Assembly: GCF_001654845.1 (NCBI RefSeq)
Contig: NZ_LXES01000009.1
Location: 88,864-152,863 of the forward strand
Source of the DNA: Enterobacter soli ATCC BAA-2102
Lineage (GTDB): Bacteria > Pseudomonadota > Gammaproteobacteria > Enterobacterales > Enterobacteriaceae
Direction of reading: 5' to 3'
DNA length: 64,000 nucleotides
Shown: positions 26,240 through 35,747 of the stretch, piece by piece
Numbering within the stretch: position 1 is the stretch's first letter
Layout of the letters: every line of letters begins with the position of its first letter
Program-made: the position numbers and the translations under genes
The notes under the pieces: model-generated
What the model was told of the DNA's origin: nothing
Database searches by the model: none
Seen by the model: the letters and a program-made list of their open reading frames with translations, nothing else

Positions 26240-26692
26240 ATGGCTGACAAGTTCCAGATCTTAGTTTTGAACGGACCGAACTTAAACATGCTCGGCACCC
26301 GTGAGCCAGAGAAGTACGGCACCCTGACATTGAGTGAAATTGTTAACCGTCTTGGGACGGAAGCGGCCTCATTGAATGTGGATTTGGATCATTTTCAGTC
26401 AAACGCGGAGTACGCAATCATCGACCGTATTCATCAGGCTAAAGACAATGTGGACTATATCCTGATCAATCCGGCCGCGTTTACGCACACCAGTGTTGCT
26501 ATCCGTGACGCGCTGCTTGCGGTGAGTATCCCGTTCATCGAGATCCACCTCAGCAACGTACATGCGCGGGAGCCGTTCCGTCACCATTCGTATCTGTCAG
26601 ATATCGCCGCTGGCGTTATCTGCGGACTTGGTGCGGACGGTTATTCATACGCTTTACAGACAGCGGTAAAACGCTTGTCACAATCACACTAA
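26240..26692 (+). CDS. aroQ: 3-Dehydroquinate dehydratase, type II
   Basis: Shikimate-pathway enzyme (dodecameric type II) that dehydrates 3-dehydroquinate. It has 150 residues with the signature [18 protein letters not shown], whose final Tyr26 is catalytic; the second signature [15 protein letters not shown] contains the catalytic His. It lies 21 bases upstream of accB and shares its promoter region. K-12 instead relies on the type I enzyme AroD. Confidence 0.96.
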   Translation: MADKFQILVLNGPNLNMLGTREPEKYGTLTLSEIVNRLGTEAASLNVDLDHFQSNAEYAIIDRIHQAKDNVDYILINPAAFTHTSVAIRDALLAVSIPFIEIHLSNVHAREPFRHHSYLSDIAAGVICGLGADGYSYALQTAVKRLSQSH

Positions 26693-26713
26693 ACAAGAGT
26701 ACGGAACCCACTC

Positions 26714-27178
26714 ATGGATATTCGTAAGATTAAAAAACTGATCGAGCTGGTTGAAGAATCAGGCATCTCCGAACTGGAAATTTCTGAAGGCGAAGAATCT
26801 GTACGCATCAGCCGTGCAGCCCCAGCCGCTAGCTTCCCGGTAATGCAGCAAGCTTACGCTGCACCGATGATGCAGCAGCCTGCGCTGGCCGCAGCCGTTG
26901 CACCAGCAGCAGAAGCCGCACCTGCAGCAGCTGCAGAAATCAGTGGTCACATCGTACGTTCCCCAATGGTTGGTACTTTCTACCGCACCCCGAGCCCGGA
27001 CGCGAAAGCGTTCATCGAAATCGGTCAGAAAGTCAATGTAGGCGATACCCTGTGCATCGTTGAAGCCATGAAAATGATGAACCAGATCGAAGCAGACAAG
27101 TCAGGTACTGTGAAAGCGATTCTGGTCGAAAGTGGTCAGCCGGTTGAATTCGACGAGCCGCTGGTCGTCATCGAGTAA
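26714..27178 (+). CDS. accB: Biotin carboxyl carrier protein of acetyl-CoA carboxylase
   Basis: Carrier subunit for the first step of fatty-acid synthesis. It has 154 residues: an N-terminal dimerisation part, an Ala/Pro-rich linker (about residues 35-77), and a biotinyl domain with the thumb YRTPSPDA and biotinylated Lys120 in EAMKMM. It is followed 10 bases later by accC. Confidence 0.98.
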   Translation: MDIRKIKKLIELVEESGISELEISEGEESVRISRAAPAASFPVMQQAYAAPMMQQPALAAAVAPAAEAAPAAAAEISGHIVRSPMVGTFYRTPSPDAKAFIEIGQKVNVGDTLCIVEAMKMMNQIEADKSGTVKAILVESGQPVEFDEPLVVIE

Positions 27179-27188
27179 CGAGGCGCAC

Positions 27189-28538
27189 ATGCTGGATAAA
27201 ATTGTTATCGCCAACCGCGGCGAGATTGCTCTGCGTATTCTTCGTGCCTGTAAAGAACTGGGCATCAAGACTGTCGCTGTGCACTCAAGCGCGGATCGCG
27301 ATTTAAAACACGTATTGCTGGCGGATGAGACGGTCTGTATCGGCCCGGCTCCGTCCGTAAAAAGCTATCTGAACATCCCGGCTATCATCAGCGCCGCTGA
27401 AATCACCGGCGCGGTGGCAATTCATCCGGGTTATGGCTTCCTCTCTGAGAACGCCAACTTTGCTGAGCAGGTTGAACGCTCTGGCTTTATCTTCATCGGC
27501 CCGAAAGCCGACACCATTCGCCTGATGGGTGACAAAGTGTCTGCAATCACGGCGATGAAAAAAGCCGGTGTTCCAACCGTTCCAGGTTCTGACGGCCCTC
27601 TGACCGACGACATGGATGCTAACCGTGCTCATGCTAAACGCATTGGCTACCCGGTTATTATCAAGGCGTCCGGCGGTGGCGGCGGTCGCGGGATGCGCGT
27701 TGTGCGCAGCGACACCGAACTGGCGCAGTCCATCTCCATGACCAAAGCTGAAGCGAAAGCGGCTTTCAGCAATGACATGGTGTACATGGAAAAATACCTG
27801 GAAAACCCACGCCACATCGAAATTCAGGTGCTGGCAGACGGTCAGGGTAACGCTATCTATCTGGCAGAACGTGACTGCTCTATGCAGCGTCGTCACCAGA
27901 AAGTTGTTGAAGAAGCACCAGCACCGGGCATTACCCCGGAACTGCGTCGCTACATCGGCGAGCGTTGCTCTAAAGCCTGTGTGGATATCGGCTATCGCGG
28001 TGCAGGTACCTTTGAGTTCCTGTTCGAAAACGGCGAGTTCTATTTCATCGAAATGAACACCCGTATTCAGGTAGAACACCCGGTTACCGAAATGATCACC
28101 GGCGTTGACCTGATCAAAGAGCAGCTGCGCATTGCTGCTGGTCAGCCTCTGTCCATCAAGCAGGAAGAAGTTATGGTGAAAGGCCATGCGGTAGAATGCC
28201 GTATCAACGCCGAAGACCCGAATACCTTCCTGCCAAGCCCGGGTAAAATCACGCGTTTCCACGCGCCGGGTGGCTTTGGTGTGCGTTGGGAGTCTCATAT
28301 CTACGCCGGCTACACCGTACCGCCGTACTATGACTCAATGATCGGTAAGCTGATTTGCTACGGCGAAAACCGTGACGTGGCAATTGCCCGCATGAAGAAC
28401 GCCCTGCAAGAACTGATCATCGATGGTATCAAAACCAACGTTGACCTGCAGATGCGTATCATGAGTGACGAGCACTTCCAGAATGGTGGAACTAACATCC
28501 ACTATCTGGAGAAAAAACTCGGTATGCACGAGAAGTAA
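27189..28538 (+). CDS. accC: Biotin carboxylase subunit of acetyl-CoA carboxylase
   Basis: An ATP-grasp enzyme that carboxylates biotin on AccB. It has 449 residues from [17 protein letters not shown]; the ATG at 27132 overlaps accB and is rejected. The glycine-rich ATP loop [14 protein letters not shown] and the catalytic segment [16 protein letters not shown] are visible. It ends in a strong terminator. Confidence 0.98.
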   Translation: MLDKIVIANRGEIALRILRACKELGIKTVAVHSSADRDLKHVLLADETVCIGPAPSVKSYLNIPAIISAAEITGAVAIHPGYGFLSENANFAEQVERSGFIFIGPKADTIRLMGDKVSAITAMKKAGVPTVPGSDGPLTDDMDANRAHAKRIGYPVIIKASGGGGGRGMRVVRSDTELAQSISMTKAEAKAAFSNDMVYMEKYLENPRHIEIQVLADGQGNAIYLAERDCSMQRRHQKVVEEAPAPGITPELRRYIGERCSKACVDIGYRGAGTFEFLFENGEFYFIEMNTRIQVEHPVTEMITGVDLIKEQLRIAAGQPLSIKQEEVMVKGHAVECRINAEDPNTFLPSPGKITRFHAPGGFGVRWESHIYAGYTVPPYYDSMIGKLICYGENRDVAIARMKNALQELIIDGIKTNVDLQMRIMSDEHFQNGGTNIHYLEKKLGMHEK

Positions 28539-28553
28539 GACTGTATCGACGCT

Positions 28554-28580
28554 AAAAGGCCGGACTTTCCGGCCTTTTTT
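28554..28580 (+). terminator. Terminator of aroQ-accBC
   Basis: A 10-bp stem (aaaaggccgg / ccggcctttt) with a 5-nt loop, ending in a T-run. Confidence 0.9.
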
Positions 28581-28646
28581 ATTTCTGGGGATCAGAAAGC
28601 CCCATCATGTACAATCCCCGCTTTCTTCATCCACAAGGGACAAAAA

Positions 28647-28889
28647 ATGGACACGCGTTTTGTTCAGGCCCATAAAGAAGCGCGCTGGGCGCTGTGGCTG
28701 ACCCTTCTCTATCTTGCTGCATGGTTAGTAACTGCTAACTTACCTGATTCCGCTATTGGCATCACCGGCTTGCCGCATTGGTTTGAAATGGCCTGCCTGC
28801 TGGTACCGTTGGTATTTATTCTGCTCAGTTGGCTAATGGTGCGCTTTATCTTCAGCGATTTCTCACTGGAGGATAAAGATGCAAAGTGA
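28647..28889 (+). CDS. yhdT: YhdT family membrane protein
   Basis: An 80-residue protein with two transmembrane helices (about residues 14-34 and 46-70), YhdT/DUF997 family. It has an aaggga ribosome-binding site and overlaps the panF start by 11 bases, as in E. coli, which suggests coupling to pantothenate transport. Function unknown. Confidence 0.92.
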   Translation: MDTRFVQAHKEARWALWLTLLYLAAWLVTANLPDSAIGITGLPHWFEMACLLVPLVFILLSWLMVRFIFSDFSLEDKDAK

Positions 28890-30330
28890 AATCATCACCG
28901 TACTGGTCATCTATTTAATCGTCGTGTTTGGCCTTTCGGCCTGGGCTATGCGTAAACGCAGCACCGGCTCTTTCCTGAGCGAGTATTTCCTCGGTAGCCG
29001 CTCAATGGGCGGATTTGTTCTTGCCATGACCCTGACTGCTACCTACGTCAGCGCCAGCTCCTTTATCGGTGGGCCGGGTGCAGCGTATAAATACGGTCTG
29101 GGCTGGGTATTGCTGGCCATGATTCAGGTGCCGACTATCTGGCTTTCACTGGGTATATTGGGCAAAAAGTTTGCCATCCTCGCCCGTCGCTATAACGCCA
29201 TTACGCTTAACGATATGCTCTTTGCGCGTTACCAGAGCCGCGCGGTAGTATGGATTGCCAGCGTCAGCCTGATTGTCGCCTTCGTGGGTGCGATTGCCGT
29301 GCAGTTTATTGGCGGTGCTCGTCTGCTGGAAACCGCCGCCGGGATTAACTACGAAACCGGGTTACTTTTCTTTGGTATCACCATTGCGCTGTACACGGCA
29401 TTTGGCGGTTTCCGCGCCAGCGTGCTGAACGACACCATGCAGGGCATGGTGATGCTGATTGGTACACTGGTGCTGCTGGTCGGGGTGATTTACGCTGCCG
29501 GTGGTTTGCACAATGCGGTTCAAACGCTTGAACAGATCGATCCTAAATTGGTCAGCCCGCACGGTGCTGACGACATCCTCACGCCTGCCTTTATGACCTC
29601 ATTCTGGGTTCTGGTCTGTTTTGGTGTCATTGGTCTGCCGCATACCGCAGTACGTTGTATCTCTTATAAAGACAGTAAGGCCGTTCACCGCGGCATTGTC
29701 ATTGGAACGGTTGTAGTGGCGTTGCTGATGCTGGGAATGCACCTGGCAGGCGCACTGGGGCGCGCGGTATTGCCACACCTTACCGTGCCGGATCAGGTGA
29801 TCCCAACGCTGATGGTGCAGGTTCTGCCGCCGTGGGCTGCCGGGCTGTTCCTTGCGGCGCCAATGGCAGCAATTATGTCTAACGTTAACGCACACCTCTT
29901 GCAGGCTTCGGCCACGATCATCAAAGATCTGTGGCTCAGCGCGCGTCCGGCTAAAATGCATAATGAGCACAAGCTGAAACGCATCTCCACCTGGACCACG
30001 CTGGTGCTTGGCATCCTGATGATGTTAGCCGCATGGCGTCCGCCAGAGATGATCATCTGGCTCAACCTGCTTGCGTTTGGCGGGCTGGAAGCCGTGTTCC
30101 TGTGGCCACTGGTTCTGGGGCTGTACTGGGAGCGGGCAAATGCCGCTGGTGCCTTAAGCGGCATGATTGTCGGTGGCGTGCTGTATGCCGTCCTGGCGAC
30201 ATTTAAAATTCAGTATCTGGGCTTCCATCCGATTGTGCCTTCGCTACTGTTAAGTTTGCTGGCGTTTGTGGTGGGTAACCGTTTTGGCCAACCCGTGCCA
30301 CAGGCTGCCGTAATTTCTACTGATAAATAA
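28879..30330 (+). CDS. panF: Sodium/pantothenate symporter
   Basis: A 483-residue member of the sodium:solute symporter family with about 12-13 membrane helices, importing pantothenate for coenzyme A synthesis. Typical segments are [19 protein letters not shown] and the family signature [15 protein letters not shown]. It is translationally coupled to yhdT and followed 11 bases later by prmA. Confidence 0.97.
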   Translation: MQSEIITVLVIYLIVVFGLSAWAMRKRSTGSFLSEYFLGSRSMGGFVLAMTLTATYVSASSFIGGPGAAYKYGLGWVLLAMIQVPTIWLSLGILGKKFAILARRYNAITLNDMLFARYQSRAVVWIASVSLIVAFVGAIAVQFIGGARLLETAAGINYETGLLFFGITIALYTAFGGFRASVLNDTMQGMVMLIGTLVLLVGVIYAAGGLHNAVQTLEQIDPKLVSPHGADDILTPAFMTSFWVLVCFGVIGLPHTAVRCISYKDSKAVHRGIVIGTVVVALLMLGMHLAGALGRAVLPHLTVPDQVIPTLMVQVLPPWAAGLFLAAPMAAIMSNVNAHLLQASATIIKDLWLSARPAKMHNEHKLKRISTWTTLVLGILMMLAAWRPPEMIIWLNLLAFGGLEAVFLWPLVLGLYWERANAAGALSGMIVGGVLYAVLATFKIQYLGFHPIVPSLLLSLLAFVVGNRFGQPVPQAAVISTDK

Positions 30331-30341
30331 AGAGTTTTGCC

Positions 30342-31223
30342 ATGCCGTGGATCCAACTAAAACTGAACACAACCGGCGCTAACGCCGAAGAGCTGAGCGA
30401 TGCGCTGATGGAAGCCGGTTCGGTTTCCATCACCTTCCAGGACACGCATGACACCCCGGTGTTTGAGCCGCTGCCTGGCGAAACACGCCTGTGGGGCGAC
30501 ACCGACGTTATCGGCCTGTTCGACGCAGAAACCGACATGAAAGAGGTGGTCGCGACCCTGGAAAACCACCCGCTGCTGGGTGTTGGCTTTGTGCATAAAA
30601 TTGAACAGCTGGAAGACAAAGACTGGGAACGCGAGTGGATGGATAATTTCCACCCGATGCAGTTCGGCAAACGTCTTTGGATCTGCCCAAGCTGGCGCGA
30701 TGTGCCGGATGAAAACGCGGTCAACGTGATGCTTGATCCGGGTCTGGCGTTTGGTACGGGTACACACCCGACAACGTCACTGTGCCTGCAATGGCTGGAT
30801 GGACTGGATCTGGAAGGCAAAACAGTGATCGATTTCGGCTGCGGATCCGGGATCCTCGCGATTGCCGCACTGAAACTGGGCGCGAAAAAAGCCATCGGGA
30901 TCGATATCGATCCGCAGGCGATTCAGGCCAGCCGTGATAACGCCGAACGCAATGGCGTATCCGATCGTCTGGAACTGTATCTGCCAGACGCCCAGCCAGA
31001 GGTCATGAAAGCCGATGTAGTGGTCGCTAACATCCTGGCTGGCCCGTTACGCGAACTGGCCCCGTTAATCAGCGTGCTGCCCGTTGAGGGGGGTCTGCTG
31101 GGCCTTTCTGGTATCCTGGCAAGCCAGGCAGACAGCGTTTGCGAAGCCTATGCCGATCTCTTTGCGCTCGACCCTGTGGTTGAGAAAGAAGAGTGGTGTC
31201 GTATTACCGGCCGTAAAAAATAA
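30342..31223 (+). CDS. prmA: Ribosomal protein L11 methyltransferase
   Basis: A SAM-dependent enzyme that trimethylates several residues of ribosomal protein L11. It has 293 residues: an N-terminal substrate-binding domain (about 1-55), a linker, then a class I methyltransferase fold with [20 protein letters not shown] and the catalytic-region motif [10 protein letters not shown]. Same context as in E. coli (panF-prmA). Confidence 0.97.
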   Translation: MPWIQLKLNTTGANAEELSDALMEAGSVSITFQDTHDTPVFEPLPGETRLWGDTDVIGLFDAETDMKEVVATLENHPLLGVGFVHKIEQLEDKDWEREWMDNFHPMQFGKRLWICPSWRDVPDENAVNVMLDPGLAFGTGTHPTTSLCLQWLDGLDLEGKTVIDFGCGSGILAIAALKLGAKKAIGIDIDPQAIQASRDNAERNGVSDRLELYLPDAQPEVMKADVVVANILAGPLRELAPLISVLPVEGGLLGLSGILASQADSVCEAYADLFALDPVVEKEEWCRITGRKK

Positions 31224-31229
31224 GCTTTT

Positions 31230-31251
31230 GGCGTGGTCATCTGACCACGCC
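31230..31251 (+). terminator. Stem-loop after prmA
   Basis: A 10-bp perfect hairpin (ggcgtggtca / tgaccacgcc) with a 2-nt loop in DNA terms. No real T-run follows, so termination would be weak or Rho-assisted. Confidence 0.5.
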
Positions 31252-31360
31252 TGCCTTCCCCGAATTTTTCTCTCGCCGCCAGATGTTCTTCGGTAAAATA
31301 ACCCCATCAATCATATTGTTAATATATGGTTGAATTACAAAAATTCACCGGAAGAATATT

Positions 31361-32101
31361 ATGACTCACTTAACTGGCAAGGCAGCGCTGTTCGCGCTGA
31401 GCATTATCTCGGCTTCTGCTTATGCATCGCACTGGAGCTACCAGGGAGAAGGCGCACCGGAACACTGGGGTGAACTGGATGACGCGTACAAGACCTGCCA
31501 AAGCGGGATGAATCAATCACCTGTCAATATTGATTCAACTGCCAAAGCGCATCTCTCCCCGCTGCAAACACACTACACCGATGGCCCTGTGACCCTGACA
31601 AATAACGGCCATACCATCCAGGCAACTGAAAAAGCAGAAACTCGCGACACCATCACCCTCGACAAGCAATCCTGGACGCTACAGCAATTCCATTTCCACG
31701 CACCGAGTGAAAACACCATTCACGGCAAAAAATACGCGATGGAAATGCATTTGGTACATAAAAATAGCGATGGCGAGCTGGTCGTGGTTGCGGTGATGTT
31801 CGATAAGGGTGCCGCAGCTCCTGAGCTTGAAAAACTGTGGAGCGTAATGCCCGAGCAAGCCGGGCAGAGCGTCGCCATCAAGCAGGATCTTGATCTCAAT
31901 AAGCTTCTGCCAAAAAATAAAACCTACTGGCGCTTTAGCGGTTCTCTGACCACTCCGCCGTGCTCCGAAGGTGTGACCTGGATTGTTCTTCAGCAACCAC
32001 TCACCCTTTCTGCCGCGCAACTGGCAAAATTCACCCATACCATGCATCACGATAATAACCGCCCGGTACAGTCACTTCATGGACGCGTCGTTGTCGAATA
32101 A
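31361..32101 (+). CDS. cah: Periplasmic alpha-type carbonic anhydrase
   Basis: Interconverts CO2 and bicarbonate in the periplasm. It has 246 residues with a signal peptide ending near ASAYA (residue 22). The alpha-class zinc ligands are His111, His113 and His130 (FHFHAPSEN and MEMHLVH). Cys46 and Cys201 are placed for the usual disulfide, and SLTTPPCSEGV is the class signature. It stands alone between prmA and dusB; K-12 lacks it. Confidence 0.95.
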   Translation: MTHLTGKAALFALSIISASAYASHWSYQGEGAPEHWGELDDAYKTCQSGMNQSPVNIDSTAKAHLSPLQTHYTDGPVTLTNNGHTIQATEKAETRDTITLDKQSWTLQQFHFHAPSENTIHGKKYAMEMHLVHKNSDGELVVVAVMFDKGAAAPELEKLWSVMPEQAGQSVAIKQDLDLNKLLPKNKTYWRFSGSLTTPPCSEGVTWIVLQQPLTLSAAQLAKFTHTMHHDNNRPVQSLHGRVVVE

Positions 32102-32157
32102 CGTGCATTTTTTGCGCTAAGATCATGTTCTAAATTGCGACGCAGATCGCATAGAAC

Positions 32158-32194
32158 CGGGATAATCCGCTGCAAAAAACAGCAGATTATCCCG
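32158..32194 (+). terminator. Long hairpin downstream of the carbonic anhydrase gene
   Basis: A 10-bp outer stem (cgggataatc / gattatcccg) and an inner 4-bp stem (gctg / cagc), separated by one mismatch, with an A-rich loop. It lacks a clear T-run. Probably ends or protects the carbonic anhydrase message. Confidence 0.5.
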
Positions 32195-32363
32195 CTTAAG
32201 TGATACCTTTATTCAGAAATGATGAGAAGTTACGGGAAATTGTAAGAGACGATAAAATAACCGTTATCGCATAACATAATGATTTAAATAGTGAATAATT
32301 TTCACCGCTGGCCCTGAGCGGCGATTCATTGATCTACAACAGTGGATTGTTCAAAGTTTGGCC

Positions 32364-32400
32364 TTTCATCTCGTGCAAAAAATGCGTAATATACGCCGCC
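32364..32400 (+). promoter_or_regulatory. fis-type stringently controlled promoter (dusB-fis)
   Basis: The -35 tttcat (32364-32369) and -10 taatat (32387-32392) are 17 bp apart. They are followed by a GC-rich discriminator (acgccgcc), the hallmark of ppGpp/DksA control. The sequence matches the E. coli fis promoter as I know it. Confidence 0.8.
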
Positions 32401-32431
32401 TTGCAGTCACAGTATGGTCATTTCTTAACTC

Positions 32432-33397
32432 ATGCGCATCGGACACCACCAGCTCAGAAATCGCCTGATCGCAGCCCCTATGGCAGGTATTACCGACCGG
32501 CCGTTCAGGACGCTGTGCTATGAGATGGGAGCAGGTTTAACCGTTTCCGAGATGATGTCGTCTAACCCGCAAGTGTGGGAAAGCGATAAGTCCCGCCTGC
32601 GGATGGTGCACATAGATGAACCAGGTATTCGTACCGTGCAAATTGCCGGAAGCGTGCCTGAAGAGATGGCAGATGCCGCGCGTATTAACGTGGAAAGTGG
32701 CGCCCAGATTATTGATATCAATATGGGTTGCCCGGCCAAAAAGGTGAATCGCAAGCTTGCAGGTTCAGCCCTTCTGCAATACCCCGACCAGGTGAAGTCA
32801 ATCCTGGAGGCGGTTGTCAGCGCGGTGGACGTTCCTGTTACGTTGAAGATTCGCACGGGTTGGTCGCCGGATCACCGTAACTGTGTAGAGATTGCCCAAC
32901 TGGCCGAAGACTGTGGCATTCAGGCCCTGACCATTCATGGACGCACTCGCGCCTGTTTGTTCAACGGTGAAGCTGAATACGACAGCATTCGGGCAGTTAA
33001 GCAGAAAGTTTCCATTCCGATTATCGCGAATGGCGACATAACTGACCCGCTTAAAGCCAGAGCTGTGCTCGACTATACGGGAGCTGATGCTCTGATGATA
33101 GGACGTGCCGCTCAGGGAAGACCCTGGATCTTTCGGGAAATCCAGCATTATCTGGACACTGGAGAGCTGCTTGCTCCACTGCCTCTGGCAGAGATTAAGC
33201 GCTTGCTTTGTTCGCATGTTCGGGAATTGCATGACTTTTATGGTCAGGCAAAAGGGTACCGAATTGCGCGTAAACACGTCTCCTGGTATCTCCAGGAGCA
33301 CGCTCCGAATGACCAGTTTCGGCGCACATTCAACGCCATAGAGGATGCCAGCGTACAGCTGGAGGCGTTGGAGGCATACTTCGAAAATCTTGCGTAA
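32432..33397 (+). CDS. dusB: tRNA-dihydrouridine synthase B
   Basis: An FMN enzyme that reduces uridine (U17 in E. coli) in the tRNA D-loop. It has 321 residues with a TIM barrel; catalytic Cys100 lies in NMGCPAKKV, and HGRTR and ANGDI mark the FMN phosphate site. It is the first gene of the dusB-fis operon, 23 bases before fis. Confidence 0.97.
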   Translation: MRIGHHQLRNRLIAAPMAGITDRPFRTLCYEMGAGLTVSEMMSSNPQVWESDKSRLRMVHIDEPGIRTVQIAGSVPEEMADAARINVESGAQIIDINMGCPAKKVNRKLAGSALLQYPDQVKSILEAVVSAVDVPVTLKIRTGWSPDHRNCVEIAQLAEDCGIQALTIHGRTRACLFNGEAEYDSIRAVKQKVSIPIIANGDITDPLKARAVLDYTGADALMIGRAAQGRPWIFREIQHYLDTGELLAPLPLAEIKRLLCSHVRELHDFYGQAKGYRIARKHVSWYLQEHAPNDQFRRTFNAIEDASVQLEALEAYFENLA

Positions 33398-33420
33398 TGA
33401 AATAAAGAGCTGACAGAACT

Positions 33421-33717
33421 ATGTTCGAACAACGCGTAAATTCTGACGTACTGACCGTTTCCACCGTTAACTCTCAGGATCAGGTAACTCAAAAGCCCCT
33501 GCGTGACTCGGTTAAACAGGCACTGAAGAACTATTTTGCTCAACTGAACGGTCAGGATGTTAATGACCTGTATGAGCTGGTATTGGCTGAAGTTGAACAG
33601 CCACTGTTGGACATGGTGATGCAATACACCCGCGGTAACCAAACCCGCGCTGCGCTGATGATGGGTATCAACCGTGGTACTCTGCGTAAGAAACTGAAAA
33701 AATACGGCATGAACTGA
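33421..33717 (+). CDS. fis: DNA-binding protein Fis
   Basis: Nucleoid-associated protein that bends DNA, activates rRNA promoters and assists site-specific recombination. It has 98 residues: an N-terminal beta-hairpin, then a C-terminal helix-turn-helix ([20 protein letters not shown]). The final codons and terminator of the gene form the attachment site of the downstream mobile element, and the coding sequence is intact. Confidence 0.99.
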
Positions 33718-33781
33718 TACTAGTCAGTTAAATGCTTGTTTAAAAAGGCGCTCTTCGGCATGGGGAAGCGCCTTTTTTATT
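33699..33781 (+). repeat. Left attachment site (attL), 83-bp direct repeat
   Basis: Identical to 50556-50638 except for one base (g at 33723, a at 50580). It covers the last codons and stop of fis plus its terminator. The flank inside the element starts at 33782. Confidence 0.95.
33742..33778 (+). terminator. fis terminator (attL copy)
   Basis: An 11-bp stem (aaaaaggcgct, 33742-33752, pairs with agcgccttttt starting at 33767) with a T-run. It lies inside the duplicated attachment site, so an identical copy exists at 50599-50635. Confidence 0.9.
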
Positions 33782-33782
33782 T

Positions 33783-33807
33783 AACTGACTGCACCACTGA
33801 CTGCACA
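33783..33807 (+). repeat. Left copy of a subterminal repeat (possible integrase arm site)
   Basis: Matches 50406-50430 at 23 of 25 positions in the same orientation. Each copy contains the octamer gactgcac twice. It starts 2 bases inside attL. Arm-type integrase binding sites near att cores are typically short repeats like this; the role is inferred. Confidence 0.5.
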
Positions 33808-33885
33808 GGCCGCTGAACATCCTTGAACCACATTAAACCTTGATGTTGAATATCAGAAATCAACGTACAATATCAGAGGGATTTT

Positions 33886-34650
33886 ATGGCTTCGGTAATG
33901 GAAGAACTGCTGGACGATAGCGAGAAAGCAGAACATCTCCAGTTAATCATGATTAGCACTGCAACGAACGGCACAACGCCTGCTGATGATTATGCAGAGT
34001 TGAGAAATTACTTTCTTGATAATCCGCTCTATAAGTCATTAGTGCCCAGCTTTGTGCGTAAAAGCAGATCTCTCGATCAGTTCTGGCAATTTATCAAAAG
34101 CAAATTCCCCTCATATGCTGAGCGCCGTACCTACATCTGGGCCGAATTCACCCCTTTGCTCGACTTCATAGAAGGCAAGAACCGAGCCCCAGCAGATGAA
34201 GTAATTACGGATGCTTTCAAATCTTTTGATACTGACGGGGTCCATGCTGTTTGGACAAAAGCTCTAGAGCGCAGACTAACAGATCCAGACGGAGCAATAA
34301 CTTCGGCCAGAACGTTGCTAGAAACAGTCTGTAAGCACATCTTGGATGATATGAACGTCCCCTATAACAATAAAAATATTGAGATGTCTGAACTCTACAA
34401 GCTCGTTTCCAAAGAGTTAAATCTTTCTAGCGATCAGCATTCAGAAAGTATTTTTAAGCAAATATTAGGCGGGTGTTCCGCTGTTGTGAACGGACTTGGT
34501 ACTCTCCGTAACCGTTTGGGAGATGCCCATGGTAAGAACAGAGCGGCCGTTAAACCCTCTCCGCGTCACGCTGAACTCGCAGTGAATCTCTCTGGCTCCA
34601 TGGCGCTCTTTTTGATAAGTACCTGGCAACATAGAAAGGACTCTGATTAA
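33886..34650 (+). CDS. Abortive-infection-like protein with C-terminal Abi/HEPN-type domain
   Basis: A 254-residue protein with a gaggg ribosome-binding site 5 bases upstream. The C-terminal part (about residues 138-248) resembles the Abi_C family: a helix ARTLLETVCKHILDD, a second helical segment, and the conserved RNRLGDAHG. Within it Arg208-Asn209 and His215 fit the HEPN RNase pattern (R-N-x5-H). The N-terminal part (1-135) is unrecognised. It sits as the first gene inside attL on the plus strand, opposite to the satellite's structural genes, which is a typical place for anti-phage cargo. Function is inferred from the domain and position. Confidence 0.7.
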   Translation: MASVMEELLDDSEKAEHLQLIMISTATNGTTPADDYAELRNYFLDNPLYKSLVPSFVRKSRSLDQFWQFIKSKFPSYAERRTYIWAEFTPLLDFIEGKNRAPADEVITDAFKSFDTDGVHAVWTKALERRLTDPDGAITSARTLLETVCKHILDDMNVPYNNKNIEMSELYKLVSKELNLSSDQHSESIFKQILGGCSAVVNGLGTLRNRLGDAHGKNRAAVKPSPRHAELAVNLSGSMALFLISTWQHRKDSD

Positions 34651-34689
34651 TTTTCATTTCACATGGCAAAAAAATTCAAGGAGTTACAA

Positions 34690-34944
34690 ATGAACATTGA
34701 GGTAAAAAAAGCAGTGAAATGTTGGGCCGACCGACCAACTTGGTTTAGCCCCCATCCGATGGATGCGGCTGAATTTAAACGTGCGGTGTCAAACCTCAAG
34801 CGCCTATCCCCTACACCTACTTTCGAAGAAATCAAAGATGCAATAATGTTCTTTGTATCCGATGCGCCAACGATGTTAGGCACCCCTTCGGATATTCCTC
34901 AGGCAGTTCATGATTTCGCAGCAAAAATGTACAACAAACTGTAA
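34690..34944 (+). CDS. Small hypothetical protein beside the Abi-like gene
   Basis: An 84-residue protein I do not recognise, predicted mostly helical (EFKRAVSNLKRLS, FEEIKDAIMFFVSD). I use the ATG at 34690 because aaggag (34678-34683) precedes it by 6 bases; the ATG at 34663 lacks a good site. It begins 39 bases after the Abi-like gene on the same strand and is followed by a hairpin, so the two may form one transcript. Confidence 0.55.
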   Translation: MNIEVKKAVKCWADRPTWFSPHPMDAAEFKRAVSNLKRLSPTPTFEEIKDAIMFFVSDAPTMLGTPSDIPQAVHDFAAKMYNKL

Positions 34945-34949
34945 TAAAA

Positions 34950-34970
34950 TGCGGGCTCGATCAGCCCGCA
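34950..34970 (+). terminator. Hairpin after the Abi-like cargo
   Basis: An 8-bp stem (tgcgggct / agcccgca) with a short loop. It is followed by AT-rich sequence rather than a pure T-run, so it is only a weak terminator candidate. Confidence 0.45.
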
Positions 34971-35010
34971 ATATTAATTAAAAATTTTAAACTCACGGGC
35001 GAAGCCATAA

Positions 35011-35346
35011 CTAAAGACAGGCCATAGCCATTTTACCCCATGGGTTTCCATATCCGGCTGTAAATGCGTGCATTCTGACCTCTGAGCCCTCACCGTCAGC
35101 ATCCACCAGGGCAACAACTGAAGCACCTACATCAGAAACTGATACCACTATTCTGTAGCCCGTTTCAGTCTCCATTGTTGTTGCCGATGGGTTCAAATCT
35201 GACATCTTGGGTGCCAAGCAGCGAACTACCGCAGCTGGATTTTTTGGGCTTTTACCAGTGAAAATTGGGGGTTTGCTAGTAATAGTGTCTACTGAACAAC
35301 CAGCCAGTAAAATCGATGCGACAAACAAGGAAAATATCTTTCTCAC
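35011..35346 (-). CDS. Small lipoprotein of the satellite
   Basis: A 111-residue protein with a lipoprotein signal peptide: MRKIFSLFVASILLAGC, with the lipobox LAGC and Cys17 as the lipid site. The mature part is unrecognised; it has a second Cys in VVRCLAP and ends in ACL. It is the last minus-strand gene of the element, 50 bases after the previous one. Lipoproteins at this position in phage-like elements are often surface-exclusion factors, but nothing in the sequence proves that here. Confidence 0.65.
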   Translation of the reverse strand: MRKIFSLFVASILLAGCSVDTITSKPPIFTGKSPKNPAAVVRCLAPKMSDLNPSATTMETETGYRIVVSVSDVGASVVALVDADGEGSEVRMHAFTAGYGNPWGKMAMACL

Positions 35347-35396
35347 TTCATCCCCTTCTTTATGTTTGAATCCAACCGTATAACGGATATGCAGGC

Positions 35397-35747
35397 TTAA
35401 TTAATAGTGTTTGGCGAATGGATAAATGACTCTTGATTTTTCTCAAGATGCGCCTTCATACGCTCACACCAACCCGCAAAAATAGCTTGATCTGTACCAG
35501 GGTAAGCTGTCAGAAAACACATAAGTATTTCGTCGGTAAGTTTGTCCTGCTGATCCCAGTCAACAATGAACTGTCTAAAAAGAGCGTAGGCCTTCGCCGG
35601 GTCCCTGTTCTGCCATGTTTCCACAACCTTATCGAAAGGAGGAACAATGTAAGTTACCTCCACCGGCAATGGCTCGTATTTCGTTGGTATTAATACCTCT
35701 CGGGTAAATACCTCACCTTCCGGCCAGAGTAGCATCTGATTTGTCAA
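35397..35747 (-). CDS. Putative tail-related protein (chaperone-like), uncertain
   Basis: A 116-residue protein without signal or membrane segments. Its start overlaps the stop of the tail-assembly-I-like gene (ATGA), so the two are translationally coupled. Composition and the helical segment with RDPAKAYALFRQFIVDWD resemble small tail assembly chaperones of siphophages, but I cannot name a family securely. Confidence 0.45.
   Translation of the reverse strand: MTNQMLLWPEGEVFTREVLIPTKYEPLPVEVTYIVPPFDKVVETWQNRDPAKAYALFRQFIVDWDQQDKLTDEILMCFLTAYPGTDQAIFAGWCERMKAHLEKNQESFIHSPNTIN

Larger units (their letters stand above)
32102..32431 (+). promoter_or_regulatory. dusB-fis upstream control region
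   Basis: A 330-base gene-free stretch. It holds a long hairpin (32158-32194) in its first third and the fis-type promoter at its right end. By analogy with E. coli, the AT-rich part between them (about 32200-32360) carries Fis and CRP sites that control growth-phase expression; I did not assign individual sites. Confidence 0.6.

Noticed and set aside
27303..28298. Minus-strand open frame of 331 codons over accC
   Set aside because: Antisense shadow of accC; composition and lack of any motif argue against a gene.
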